This document shows, in pieces, positions 24,553 to 31,375 of a stretch of 35,243 nucleotides of DNA. Positions within the stretch are counted from its first letter, which is position 1; each line of letters opens with the position of its first letter. A program made the position numbers and the translations under genes. A model generated the notes under the pieces. It was given only the letters and a program-made list of their open reading frames with translations, had not been told where the DNA came from and ran no database searches. The stretch lies in contig JANXRT010000293.1 in NCBI GenBank assembly GCA_025356735.1, forward strand, positions 1 through 35,243, given 5' to 3'. The stretch comes from Acetobacteraceae bacterium. Lineage in GTDB: Bacteria; Pseudomonadota; Alphaproteobacteria; Acetobacterales; Acetobacteraceae.

Positions 24553-25376
24553 CCAGAACGCGCGCGGCGTCGGGCGTGCGCCTGCTGGGAACCGACTTCC
24601 TCGATGCCGGGCTGGAAGCGGTCGCCGGGCGGCTTTGCGCGCGGCCGGCCGACGCGCCGTTCGGCTATGTCGTGACCCTCAACGCCGATCATCTGGTGCG
24701 GCTCGCGCGCCGGCCCGAGTTGCGGCCGCTCTATGATCGGGCGGCGCTGCGGCTGCTGGATTCGCGCGTCGTGGCGCTGCTGTGCCGGTTGCTGCGGATG
24801 CCGGCGCCGGCGGTCGCGACCGGCAGCGACCTGACCGAGCGGATACTCGCCGGCGGCCTCGACGCGGGCGAGAAGGTGACGATCATCGGCCTGGCGGAAG
24901 CCTGGCTGCCGGCGCTGGTCGCGCGCTGCGGCCTGGCGCCCCCGGCCCATTTCAATCCGCAGATGGGCTTCGAGCACGATCCGGCGGCGATGGCCGAAGC
25001 GGTGGCCTTCGTGCTGGCCCACCCGGCCCGGTTCGTTTTCCTGGCGGTCGGCTCGCCGCGCCAGGAGAAGCTGGCGGCGGCGATCGAGGCGACCGGCCAG
25101 GCGACCGGGACCGGGCTGTGCATCGGCGCCGCGCTCGAGTTCCTGGCCGGGGCATCACGCCGTGCGCCGGGCTGGATGCGGGTCGCCGGGCTGGAATGGC
25201 TGCACCGGTTGGCCGGCGATCCGCGGCGGCTGGCGCGGCGCTACTTGCTTGACAGCCCGGCGGTGCTGCCGATGCTGCTGGCGGAAAAGTTTTCGATTGG
25301 CAGGCGCGCCAGCACCTCAGCGCGCAACCTGGCGCCGGCGTGGCCGCGATGGGCGGTGTCGTTGCGGCGGAGATAG
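24549..25376 (+). CDS. WecG/TagA/CpsF family glycosyltransferase
   Basis: A 275-residue GT26-family enzyme; characterised members add N-acetylmannosamine(uronic acid) or glucose-type sugars to lipid-linked intermediates at the inner membrane. Seen: VVTLNADHLVRLARRPELRPLYDRA (catalytic Asp in N-x-D-H), ATGSDLTERIL, VTIIGLAEAWLPAL, FLAVGSPRQEKLAAAI and the strongly conserved C-terminal FLAGASRRAPGWMRVAGLEWLHRLAGDPRRLARRYL. Start TTG 24549 overlaps the flippase stop (TTGA) with GGAG 9 nt before it; GTG 24576 is an alternative. About 45 residues follow the family C-terminus and are encoded opposite the end of the convergent GT2 gene. It is the last gene of the plus-strand operon. Confidence 0.9.
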   Translation: MTRTRAASGVRLLGTDFLDAGLEAVAGRLCARPADAPFGYVVTLNADHLVRLARRPELRPLYDRAALRLLDSRVVALLCRLLRMPAPAVATGSDLTERILAGGLDAGEKVTIIGLAEAWLPALVARCGLAPPAHFNPQMGFEHDPAAMAEAVAFVLAHPARFVFLAVGSPRQEKLAAAIEATGQATGTGLCIGAALEFLAGASRRAPGWMRVAGLEWLHRLAGDPRRLARRYLLDSPAVLPMLLAEKFSIGRRASTSARNLAPAWPRWAVSLRRR

Positions 25377-26305
25377 TCCCTGGCCCGCGGCGGTAGGACC
25401 CGCCTCGCGGCGACGGAGGCGGGTTGCCGCGACATCCGGACCGCTTCCGCAATTGCGCGGACGGAGGTTCCGAAAAGCCCGTGGCGCGCGCCCTTGAACA
25501 GGTAGGCGGCGATGCGCGGCAGCAGCTTCGGCCACGGCATCGACCATTTTCGGGCGATGTAAAGGCGGTTGCGGACGAAATAGAACCAGCGCCGGTCGGA
25601 CCAGGTCACCCGGCCCTCTGCGCTGGCCCGGTGGCGCACCGCGATATCGCCGCGATAAAGAATGCGCCAGCCGCGGGCGATGGCGCGGAGCGAGAAGTCG
25701 AACTCTTCCCAGCAGAAGAACAGCGCCGGATCGTAGCCGCCGGCATCGTCCCAGGCGCTGCGGCGGATGGCGTGTCCGGCGCCGACGAACGTCGGAACAT
25801 CGAATTGGCCGGCGGCACGTGGCAGCAGGGATTTCGGAAAACCCCAGGATGTCAGGTCGTCGTCTCCGCTTGCGTGCACCAGGATGCGAAAGGCAATCGC
25901 GGCCACATCCGGCTCCGCGTCGATCGCGGCCACCGCGCGCGCGGCCGTGGCGGCGTCGAAAAATTCGGCGTCGTTGTCGAGTGCGACGATCACCCTGCCA
26001 TGGCCGACGGCGCTGGCGAGATTGCGGCCGCCGGCGACTCCGAGGTTGACGCCGGAGGCGAACAGGCCGGCGTCGGCACGACCAAGCATGGCGTCGGCCA
26101 ACCGAGAAAGGTTGGCCGGCGTGGAGCCCTGGTCGATGATCGTCAGGTGCCACCGGCAGCCGGCCTGGCGGAACACCGAGGCGATCGCCTGCTCGGTCTC
26201 CTCGATGCGGTCGAGCGCCAGCAGGATGATGTCGGCGTCGTAGGGCTGCGACGGCGGATGCACGGCGCCGGCGCGGTGAAGCCCCGGCGGGACGGCGCCG
26301 GTCAA
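25241..26305 (-). CDS. Glycosyltransferase family 2
   Basis: A 354-residue cytoplasmic GT-A-fold transferase adding a sugar to the growing lipid-linked repeat unit. Seen: DIILLALDRIEETEQAIASVFRQ near residue 25, the nucleotide-binding region VNLGVAGGRNLASAVGHGRVIVALDNDAEFF with D-N-D in the D-x-D place, FVGAGHAIRRSAWDDAGGYDP, and FFCWEEFDFSLRAIARGWRI, the usual E-D-x-D-like acceptor motif. Start TTG 26305 overlaps the upstream stop (TTGA) and has AGGA 10 nt before it; GTG 26263, 14 residues shorter, also fits. The last 45 codons lie antisense to the end of the WecG-type gene (136-bp tail-to-tail overlap). It forms a two-gene operon with the initiating sugar transferase. Donor and acceptor unknown. 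Confidence 0.9.
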   Translation of the reverse strand: MTGAVPPGLHRAGAVHPPSQPYDADIILLALDRIEETEQAIASVFRQAGCRWHLTIIDQGSTPANLSRLADAMLGRADAGLFASGVNLGVAGGRNLASAVGHGRVIVALDNDAEFFDAATAARAVAAIDAEPDVAAIAFRILVHASGDDDLTSWGFPKSLLPRAAGQFDVPTFVGAGHAIRRSAWDDAGGYDPALFFCWEEFDFSLRAIARGWRILYRGDIAVRHRASAEGRVTWSDRRWFYFVRNRLYIARKWSMPWPKLLPRIAAYLFKGARHGLFGTSVRAIAEAVRMSRQPASVAARRVLPPRARDYLRRNDTAHRGHAGARLRAEVLARLPIENFSASSIGSTAGLSSK

Positions 26306-27723
26306 TACGCGTTGGTCCTGCGTATCACCACGATCGCGGTGCGCAGCAGGACCTTGAGGTCGAGCCACAGCGACCAGCGCTCAATGTATTCGAGGTCGCT
26401 GTCGACGCGCCGTGCCAGCCGGTCCTCGGTGTCGGTCGGGCCGCGCAGACCGCGGACCTGCGCCAGCCCGGTCAGCCCTGGGCGCACCCGGTGGCGGGAG
26501 GCGTAGTCGGCGACGACCTCGTCGAACAGGCGTCCGCCGGCGCGGGTGCCGGGCGCGTGCGGCCGCGGCCCGACGATCGACATGTCGCCGGCCAGGGCGT
26601 TGAAGATCTGCGGCAGCTCGTCGAGCGAGGTGCGGCGCAGGAAGAAGCCGACGCGGGTGATCCGGGGATCGTCGTGAACCGCCTGCCGGCTGCCGTCGGC
26701 ATCGGCGAAGCGGTGCTGCATGGTGCGGAACTTGAGCATCTCAAAGTCGCGGTTGTTGAACCCGGTGCGGCGCTGGCGGAACAAGGCGGGGCCGGGGCTG
26801 TCGAGGCGGACCGTGACCGCGACGATCAGCATCGGGATGGCGAACACGATCAGCGCCAGCACGCCGAGGAAGACATCCTCGGCGCGCTTGACCAGGCTGG
26901 TCCAGCCCGATAGCGGCGGCTCGGTGAGGTCGATCAGCGCCGGCGGGCGGTCGCGGTCTCGGTGGTGAAGGTCGCGACGTTCAAAGTCGGGCGCCAGGCG
27001 GACGCGCACCGGGTACTCGGCCAGCCGCCGGATGAGTTCGAGCACCGGCGAGCGGGCCGACCAGGGCAAGGCGATGATGACCTGGTCCACGGCGCCGTCG
27101 CGGATCAGCTCCAGCAGCCGTGGCAGCCCGCCGAGATAAGGCAGCCCATCCGCGGGTGGCTCCGAGGACTGGTCGTCGATGTAGCCGAGCCATTCCGGCG
27201 CGATGTCGTCGCCGCAGCCGCCCACAAGCAGCAGACCGGCGGCGACGGTGCCCCGGCCGACCAGCACGGTGCGCATCGCGTAGCGTCGGGCGGTGTGGCC
27301 GGCCAGGAGACGGGCGACGCCGCGGCGGGTTGCGGCCACGACGCCCAGCGCGATGACGCCGCCGCCGCCCAGGGCCAGCGGCGAAATGGCCTGGGTCCGG
27401 AACACCAGCAGGATCGCCGACATGGCGGCGAATGCCGCGCAGGTGCCGATGATCCCGGCACGCAGGAATGGCGCGCGGCGCAGGATCAGCTTCGGCGAGT
27501 AGCCCCCCGCGGTGGAGATCATGGTCAGCGCGAGGGAGGTGGTGAGCAGCACGGTTTCGCCCTCCATCGAGGCATCAATGGAGGAGCCGGAAAGCCGGCA
27601 GGCGAGTAGTGTGACGGCGGCAAGCCCGGCCGCCTCGATCATGGCGATGGCGGCGATCATGCCCAGCATCGTTGCCGGCTCGGCGGGGTGGCTGCGAAAA
27701 CTATTTCTGCCGGGCTGGAACAT
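26302..27723 (-). CDS. Polyprenyl glycosylphosphotransferase (exopolysaccharide initiation)
   Basis: Inner-membrane enzyme (473 aa) of the WbaP/WcaJ/GumD group that transfers a sugar-1-phosphate from a nucleotide sugar to undecaprenyl phosphate, starting each repeat unit. Seen: four N-terminal hydrophobic segments (within 18-135), a CoA-binding-3-like Rossmann domain (MRTVLVGRGTVAAGLLLVGG, then VDQVIIALPW), a membrane hairpin near 285 (VFLGVLALIVFAIPMLIVAV), and the catalytic bacterial-transferase domain. In that domain are DSPGPALFRQRRTGFNNRDF, MLKFRTM, RRTSLDELPQIFNALAGDMSIVGPRPH (catalytic Asp-Glu pair) and RHRVRPGLTGLAQVRG. Start ATG 27723. It is first in its operon; the 225-bp upstream gap contains an A+T-rich stretch likely to hold its promoter. 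Confidence 0.93.
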   Translation of the reverse strand: MFQPGRNSFRSHPAEPATMLGMIAAIAMIEAAGLAAVTLLACRLSGSSIDASMEGETVLLTTSLALTMISTAGGYSPKLILRRAPFLRAGIIGTCAAFAAMSAILLVFRTQAISPLALGGGGVIALGVVAATRRGVARLLAGHTARRYAMRTVLVGRGTVAAGLLLVGGCGDDIAPEWLGYIDDQSSEPPADGLPYLGGLPRLLELIRDGAVDQVIIALPWSARSPVLELIRRLAEYPVRVRLAPDFERRDLHHRDRDRPPALIDLTEPPLSGWTSLVKRAEDVFLGVLALIVFAIPMLIVAVTVRLDSPGPALFRQRRTGFNNRDFEMLKFRTMQHRFADADGSRQAVHDDPRITRVGFFLRRTSLDELPQIFNALAGDMSIVGPRPHAPGTRAGGRLFDEVVADYASRHRVRPGLTGLAQVRGLRGPTDTEDRLARRVDSDLEYIERWSLWLDLKVLLRTAIVVIRRTNAY

Positions 27724-27948
27724 GACTGCACCCGTTTTGGCTGCAAGGAACGCTCAGGATGAGTGACCGATATTAAGTTGTGATCTTCCTTTAAACACTA
27801 CCTTAACGTGTATTCACTCGCAAAGCATTTTCTCTGAAACGTTTAATTTCCCCCTTCTTCTTAGCTTATTCGACGGTTCGTACATGGCAGGCGGCCGGTG
27901 AATGCTCCGGCCTCCCGGCGAATCGGATGCCGGACAGCATCAAAAAAG
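27724..27948. other. Intergenic region with A+T-rich core
   Basis: The largest gap in the window, upstream of the minus-strand sugar-transferase gene and downstream of the VOC gene. Positions about 27765-27875 are strikingly A+T-rich for this genome (TATTAAGTTGTGATC, TTTAAACACTACCTTAACG, GTTTAATTTC). A promoter for the exopolysaccharide gene is likely here. On the minus strand TTGCGA and TAGTGT occur 17 bp apart (27798-27826), a weak pair. I see no ORF or recognised RNA. Confidence 0.5.
27890..27915 (-). terminator. Possible stem-loop at the end of the VOC gene
   Basis: GGCCGG (27893-27898) and CCGGCC (27907-27912) form a perfect 6-bp stem with an 8-nt loop, extended by two pairs beyond one mismatch. 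It lies 34 nt after the VOC stop codon. No T-run follows on either strand, so intrinsic termination is doubtful. Confidence 0.25.
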
Positions 27949-28482
27949 TCAGGGCTTTGGCCAGTCGCGGCGTATGGGGTCGCTGCCGTCCCAGGCGATC
28001 GCGGCTGCGCGGACCTGGTCGAAGATGCTCATGCGCTCGGGTGTCGCCTCGGCCATCTCGATCACCGTGCCGGGATGGCCCTCGTTCCAGAAATAGACGA
28101 ACGGGCCGCGCGGCGACTGGCCTTCCTGGCCGACCGTGTAGCCGGTGGCCAGCGCGCGGCGGTAGATCTCGTCGTAGTCGGTAGGCCACCTCGACCAGTG
28201 CTGGGTGCCCTCGTGCCCCGCCGCCAGGAAGTCGCGGTACATGCTGGGCCGGTCGCAGCGCTGCTGGATCAGCTCGATCTGCACGTCGCCCGAGTTGGCC
28301 AGCGCTGCCGAGACGTGAATGTCGTCGTGCCGCTCGCCGCGGTAGGTGAACGACGACAGCGCCAGTTTGTCGGCGTAGAACCACGGGCCGATGCCGCAGA
28401 CCTCCGACCAGTGGCGCATCGCGGCGTCGATGTCGCGCACCACGACCCCCATCTGGCGGAACGGTCCGAACAGCCGGCTCAT
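27949..28482 (-). CDS. VOC family (glyoxalase-like) protein
   Basis: A 177-residue single-chain vicinal-oxygen-chelate protein resembling methylmalonyl-CoA-epimerase/glyoxalase members. Seen: the first module starts FGPFRQMGVVVRDIDAAMRHWSEVCGIGPW, with VQIELIQQ at its end (metal-ligand-type Glu). The second module has THWSRWPTDYDE-like text (reads TQHWSRWPTDYDEIYRRAL) and ends FVYFWNEGHPGTVIEMAEATPER, with the Glu of V-I-E-M in the ligand position. ATG 28482 has GGGAG 7 nt upstream. It stands alone, 118 bp from the divergent LLM gene, with which it may share a regulatory gap. Reaction unknown: epimerase, dioxygenase and isomerase roles all occur in the family. Confidence 0.85.
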   Translation of the reverse strand: MSRLFGPFRQMGVVVRDIDAAMRHWSEVCGIGPWFYADKLALSSFTYRGERHDDIHVSAALANSGDVQIELIQQRCDRPSMYRDFLAAGHEGTQHWSRWPTDYDEIYRRALATGYTVGQEGQSPRGPFVYFWNEGHPGTVIEMAEATPERMSIFDQVRAAAIAWDGSDPIRRDWPKP

Positions 28483-28600
28483 CTTCTTCTCCCAAGCGAT
28501 CAGGGCGCCAGCCTAGCGGGGCCTGCGTCGTCGGGGTAGCCAGTCCTGGGGCACGCCGCTACTGTCCGGTAGCTAATTTTCCGCATCCAAGGACAAGTCG

Positions 28601-29764
28601 ATGAGCGACACCACCTATCTGCGCAGCGGCATCTTCCTCGCCCCGTTCCACGCCATGAACGAGAACCCGACCCTGGCGCTCCAGCGCGACATGGAGCTGC
28701 TGGAGCATCTCGACCGGCTCAACTACTCCGAGGGCTGGGTCGGCGAGCACCATTCCGGCGGCTTCGAGATCATCGGCTCGCCGGAGGTGTTCATCGCCGC
28801 GGCGGCCGAGCGCACGCGCCACATCCGGCTCGGCACCGGCGTGGTTTCCTTGCCCTACCACAACCCGTTCATCCTCGCCGATCGCATGGTGCAGCTCGAC
28901 CACATGACCCGCGGCCGGGTGATGTTCGGGGTGGGACCCGGCGCGCTGGTGCACGATGCGCTGAAGATCGGCGTCAAGGCGGCCGACCAGCGCCGGATGA
29001 TGAACGAGAGCCTGGACGTGATCATCCAGCTGCTGGCCGGCGAGACGGTGACCGAGAAGACCGACTGGTACGACCTCAACGCCGCCCGGCTGCAGCTTGC
29101 CGGCTACACCAGACCGCGCATGGAGATGGCGGTGGCGGCCTCACGCTCGCCGGCCGGGGCGCTGGCGGCGGGGCGGCACGGACTCGGCATGATCTCGATC
29201 GGCGGCACCAGCCCGGACGCGATGGCGCACCATGCCGGCAACTGGAAGCTGTACGAGCAGACCGCGCGCGCCAACGGCCACGTGCCGGACCGCCGCAACT
29301 GGCGCCTGGTGACCCTGATGCACATCGCCGAGACCCGCGAGCAGGCCCGCGAGAACGTCCGCCATGGGCTCGACGCATTTCGAAACTACTTCTCCGATAT
29401 CGCGACCTTCCCGATCATCCCGCCAGACGTGACCGACCCCTACACCTGGCTGATCGAGAGCCAGTCGGCCTGCATCGGCACGCCCAACGACGCCATCGCC
29501 TTCATCGAGAAGCTGCAGGCGGGGTCCGGCGGCTTCGGCGTCATCATGGAGCTGGCGCAGAACTGGGCCGACTGGGAGCCGACCAAGCGGCATTTCGAGC
29601 TCATGGCGCGGTTCGTCCATCCGCATTTCCAGCAGTCGCGCGAGTTGCGCCGCGAAAGTTACGCTTTCGCGCTGGCTCACCACGACGATTTCGTCAGCCA
29701 GTCCGCGGCGGCGGTGCAGGCGGAGATCGATCGCGTGGCGGCGCTGGGCAAGGCGGCCGAGTAG
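28601..29764 (+). CDS. LLM class flavin-dependent oxidoreductase
   Basis: Luciferase-like monooxygenase (387 aa), using reduced FMN (or F420 in some relatives) to oxidise a small organic molecule. Seen: the TIM-barrel start RSGIFLAPFHAMNENPTLALQRDMELLEHLD, WVGEHHSGGFEIIGSPEVFIAAAAERT, RLGTGVVSLPYHNPFILADRMVQLDHMTRGRVMFGVGPG (family signature region) and MISIGGTSPDAMAHH. Length and wording fit the limonene-monooxygenase/alkanal-monooxygenase-like group. ATG 28601 follows AAGGA by 7 nt. A dedicated flavin reductase is not adjacent. Substrate unknown; the divergent VOC gene and downstream GFA gene hint at a small detoxification or catabolic group, inference only. Confidence 0.9.
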   Translation: MSDTTYLRSGIFLAPFHAMNENPTLALQRDMELLEHLDRLNYSEGWVGEHHSGGFEIIGSPEVFIAAAAERTRHIRLGTGVVSLPYHNPFILADRMVQLDHMTRGRVMFGVGPGALVHDALKIGVKAADQRRMMNESLDVIIQLLAGETVTEKTDWYDLNAARLQLAGYTRPRMEMAVAASRSPAGALAAGRHGLGMISIGGTSPDAMAHHAGNWKLYEQTARANGHVPDRRNWRLVTLMHIAETREQARENVRHGLDAFRNYFSDIATFPIIPPDVTDPYTWLIESQSACIGTPNDAIAFIEKLQAGSGGFGVIMELAQNWADWEPTKRHFELMARFVHPHFQQSRELRRESYAFALAHHDDFVSQSAAAVQAEIDRVAALGKAAE

Positions 29765-29828
29765 GATAAAGACTGGCGGCCGGCTAGCGGAGTCGTTACG
29801 CTACGGTTTAGCCAAGGGAGGCAACGAC

Positions 29829-30242
29829 ATGACCGACATGCTGGGCGGCTGCCTGTGCGGCAAGGTGCGCTATACCGTTTCGGCCGATCCGATCTTCACC
29901 GGCGTTTGCCATTGCCGAAACTGCCAGAAGGGCACCGGATCGGCGTTCTCGGCGGTGATGGCGGTGCCCGATGCCGGGCTGTCGATCGATGGCGCGCTGA
30001 CCGCCTATGTCGGGCGCGGCGATAGCGGGCTGGCGGTCACGCGGCGGTTCTGTCCGCTATGCGGCTCACCCGTCACCTCCGAGGCGGCGGCGATGCCGGG
30101 CGTCACAATGGTCGAGATCGGCACCCTGGACGAGCCGTCCGCCGCCACGCCGGCGATGCACATTTACTGTGCCAGCAAGTTGGACTGGATGGCGATCCCC
30201 GAAGGCGTGGGCGCGTTTCCTGGCATGCCGCCGCGCGGGTAG
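29829..30242 (+). CDS. GFA family zinc-binding protein
   Basis: A 137-residue member of the glutathione-dependent formaldehyde-activating (GFA/CENP-V) fold, which binds zinc through cysteines. Seen: Cys8 and Cys10 in GGCLCGKVRY, Cys27, Cys29 and Cys32 in GVCHCRNCQKGTGS, and Cys75 and Cys78 in RRFCPLCGSPV, the full set expected. ATG 29829 is preceded by GGGAGG, 7 nt away. The usual reaction proposed for the namesake (S-hydroxymethylglutathione formation) is not proven for most members, so no specific activity is claimed. The next gene starts 5 nt after its stop, so they are co-transcribed. Confidence 0.9.
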   Translation: MTDMLGGCLCGKVRYTVSADPIFTGVCHCRNCQKGTGSAFSAVMAVPDAGLSIDGALTAYVGRGDSGLAVTRRFCPLCGSPVTSEAAAMPGVTMVEIGTLDEPSAATPAMHIYCASKLDWMAIPEGVGAFPGMPPRG

Positions 30243-30247
30243 GTGAG

Positions 30248-30682
30248 ATGAAAAGTTTCATCCTGGCGCTCAGCTTGTTGCTCGGCCTGGGCACGTCGGC
30301 ATGGGCTGCGGCTCCATTGTCCGGGCAGGCGCGGTTGCAGGGAACCTGGCAGGCGGTCGCGGCGATGCGGAATGGCAAGCCGGCGCCGGACCTGGTGGGG
30401 CACCGCCTCATTTTCACCAAGGACCGGTTCCGGATAACGGATGGCGACAAGCTGCTGTATGGCGGCACCTATGCCGCCGACGCCGCTACCCGGCCGGCCC
30501 AGATCGAGTTTCACCAGGACGAGGGCGTCAGCCTGCGTGGAGACTGGCGAGGCATCTACCGCTTCGCGGCCAATCGGCTGGAGATCGTCGACAATGCCGA
30601 TGGTGCGAACAAGCCGCGACCCTCGCGGTTCGTCACCACGCCCGGTTCGGGCGACGTGCTGGTGCGTTTCGTGCACCCATGA
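30248..30682 (+). CDS. TIGR03067-type exported protein of unknown function
   Basis: A 144-residue protein with a clear signal peptide (MKSFILALSLLLGLGTSAWA, cleavage after Ala-Ala near 21). The mature part follows the TIGR03067/lipocalin-like pattern: LQGTWQAVAAMRNGKPAPDLVGHRLIFTKDRFRI, DGDKLLYGGTYAAD, PAQIEFHQDEG and GIYRFAANRLEIVDN. ATG 30248 follows TAGGTGAG and lies 5 nt after the GFA stop. The expected product is a small periplasmic beta-barrel-like protein; its role is not known. Confidence 0.8.
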   Translation: MKSFILALSLLLGLGTSAWAAAPLSGQARLQGTWQAVAAMRNGKPAPDLVGHRLIFTKDRFRITDGDKLLYGGTYAADAATRPAQIEFHQDEGVSLRGDWRGIYRFAANRLEIVDNADGANKPRPSRFVTTPGSGDVLVRFVHP

Positions 30683-30792
30683 ACCGCATGAGCATAGATA
30701 GCGATGCGACGATCCCGGCCTGACTTCTTGACAGGCTGCTCACCAGGGAAGGCAGGCGATCGCCACGGCTGGCCGGCTCCGGGAGGACGAGG

Positions 30793-31299
30793 ATGCTGGC
30801 GTCCCGCGTCGTCAAGGTAGCGATGGTCGCCTCCGTCGCGCTGCTGACGTTGCTGGTGACGTTCGACAACCTCACGAACTACGACGCCAACTTTCAGTTC
30901 GTCCGGCACGTGCTCAGCATGGACACCATTTTTCCGGACAATCGGCTGGCCTATCGGGCGATCACCAACCCGACGCTGTGGCACGTTGCCTACGCCGCGA
31001 TCATTCTCGGCGAGGGGCTGACCGGCGCCGCCCTCGCCGTCGCCGCAGTCGGCCTCGCGCGCAACCTGCGCGCCAGCGCCGGGCGGTTCCGGCGCGCCAA
31101 GCAATTCGTGTTCATCGGCGCCGGGATCGGCTTCGTGGTCTGGTTCTTCGGCTTCATGGTGATCGGCGGCGAGTGGTTCGCGATGTGGCAATCGCCGCTT
31201 TGGAACGGTCAGCAGGCCGCGTTCCGCTTCTACGTGACGCTGCTGGCCGTGCTGATTTTTGTCAATCAGGACGATCCCGAACTGAGCCAGCTGTCATAG
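30793..31299 (+). CDS. DUF2165 family small membrane protein
   Basis: A 168-residue inner-membrane protein of the DUF2165 family. Seen: four hydrophobic segments (about 7-25, 60-88, 105-130, 145-160) and the conserved wording NYDANFQFVRHVLSMDTIFP after the first helix and FMVIGGEWFAMWQSPLWNGQQAAFRF between the third and fourth. ATG 30793 follows GGGAGGA closely. It is monocistronic; 110 bp separate it from the preceding gene. Molecular function unknown. Confidence 0.88.
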   Translation: MLASRVVKVAMVASVALLTLLVTFDNLTNYDANFQFVRHVLSMDTIFPDNRLAYRAITNPTLWHVAYAAIILGEGLTGAALAVAAVGLARNLRASAGRFRRAKQFVFIGAGIGFVVWFFGFMVIGGEWFAMWQSPLWNGQQAAFRFYVTLLAVLIFVNQDDPELSQLS

Positions 31300-31311
31300 G
31301 CGTTGAAGGAT

Positions 31312-31375
31312 GCGCCCCGGGGCGTTACCCCAATGCTTATGGGTGGGCCGGGGTTTGAGGCAGAGCCCCGTGCTG
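31312..31375 (-). repeat. Dispersed gene-end repeat, copy B
   Basis: Read on the minus strand this 64-bp stretch aligns end to end with copy A (15033-15096). The shared order is CAGCA(C/T)GGG, CTGCC(T/C)CAAACC, CCCAC, TTGGGGTA, CCCCGGGG. It encodes the last 12 residues (QHGALPQTPAHP) and TAA of the peptidase-ABC transporter and ends 12 bp from the convergent DUF2165 gene. It contains the self-complementary CGCCCCGGGGCG (31313-31324). Alignment done by eye. Confidence 0.8.

Noticed and set aside
30728..30733. Exact TTGACA hexamer before the DUF2165 gene
   Set aside because: The bases 17 bp downstream read GGCAGG, not a -10 box.
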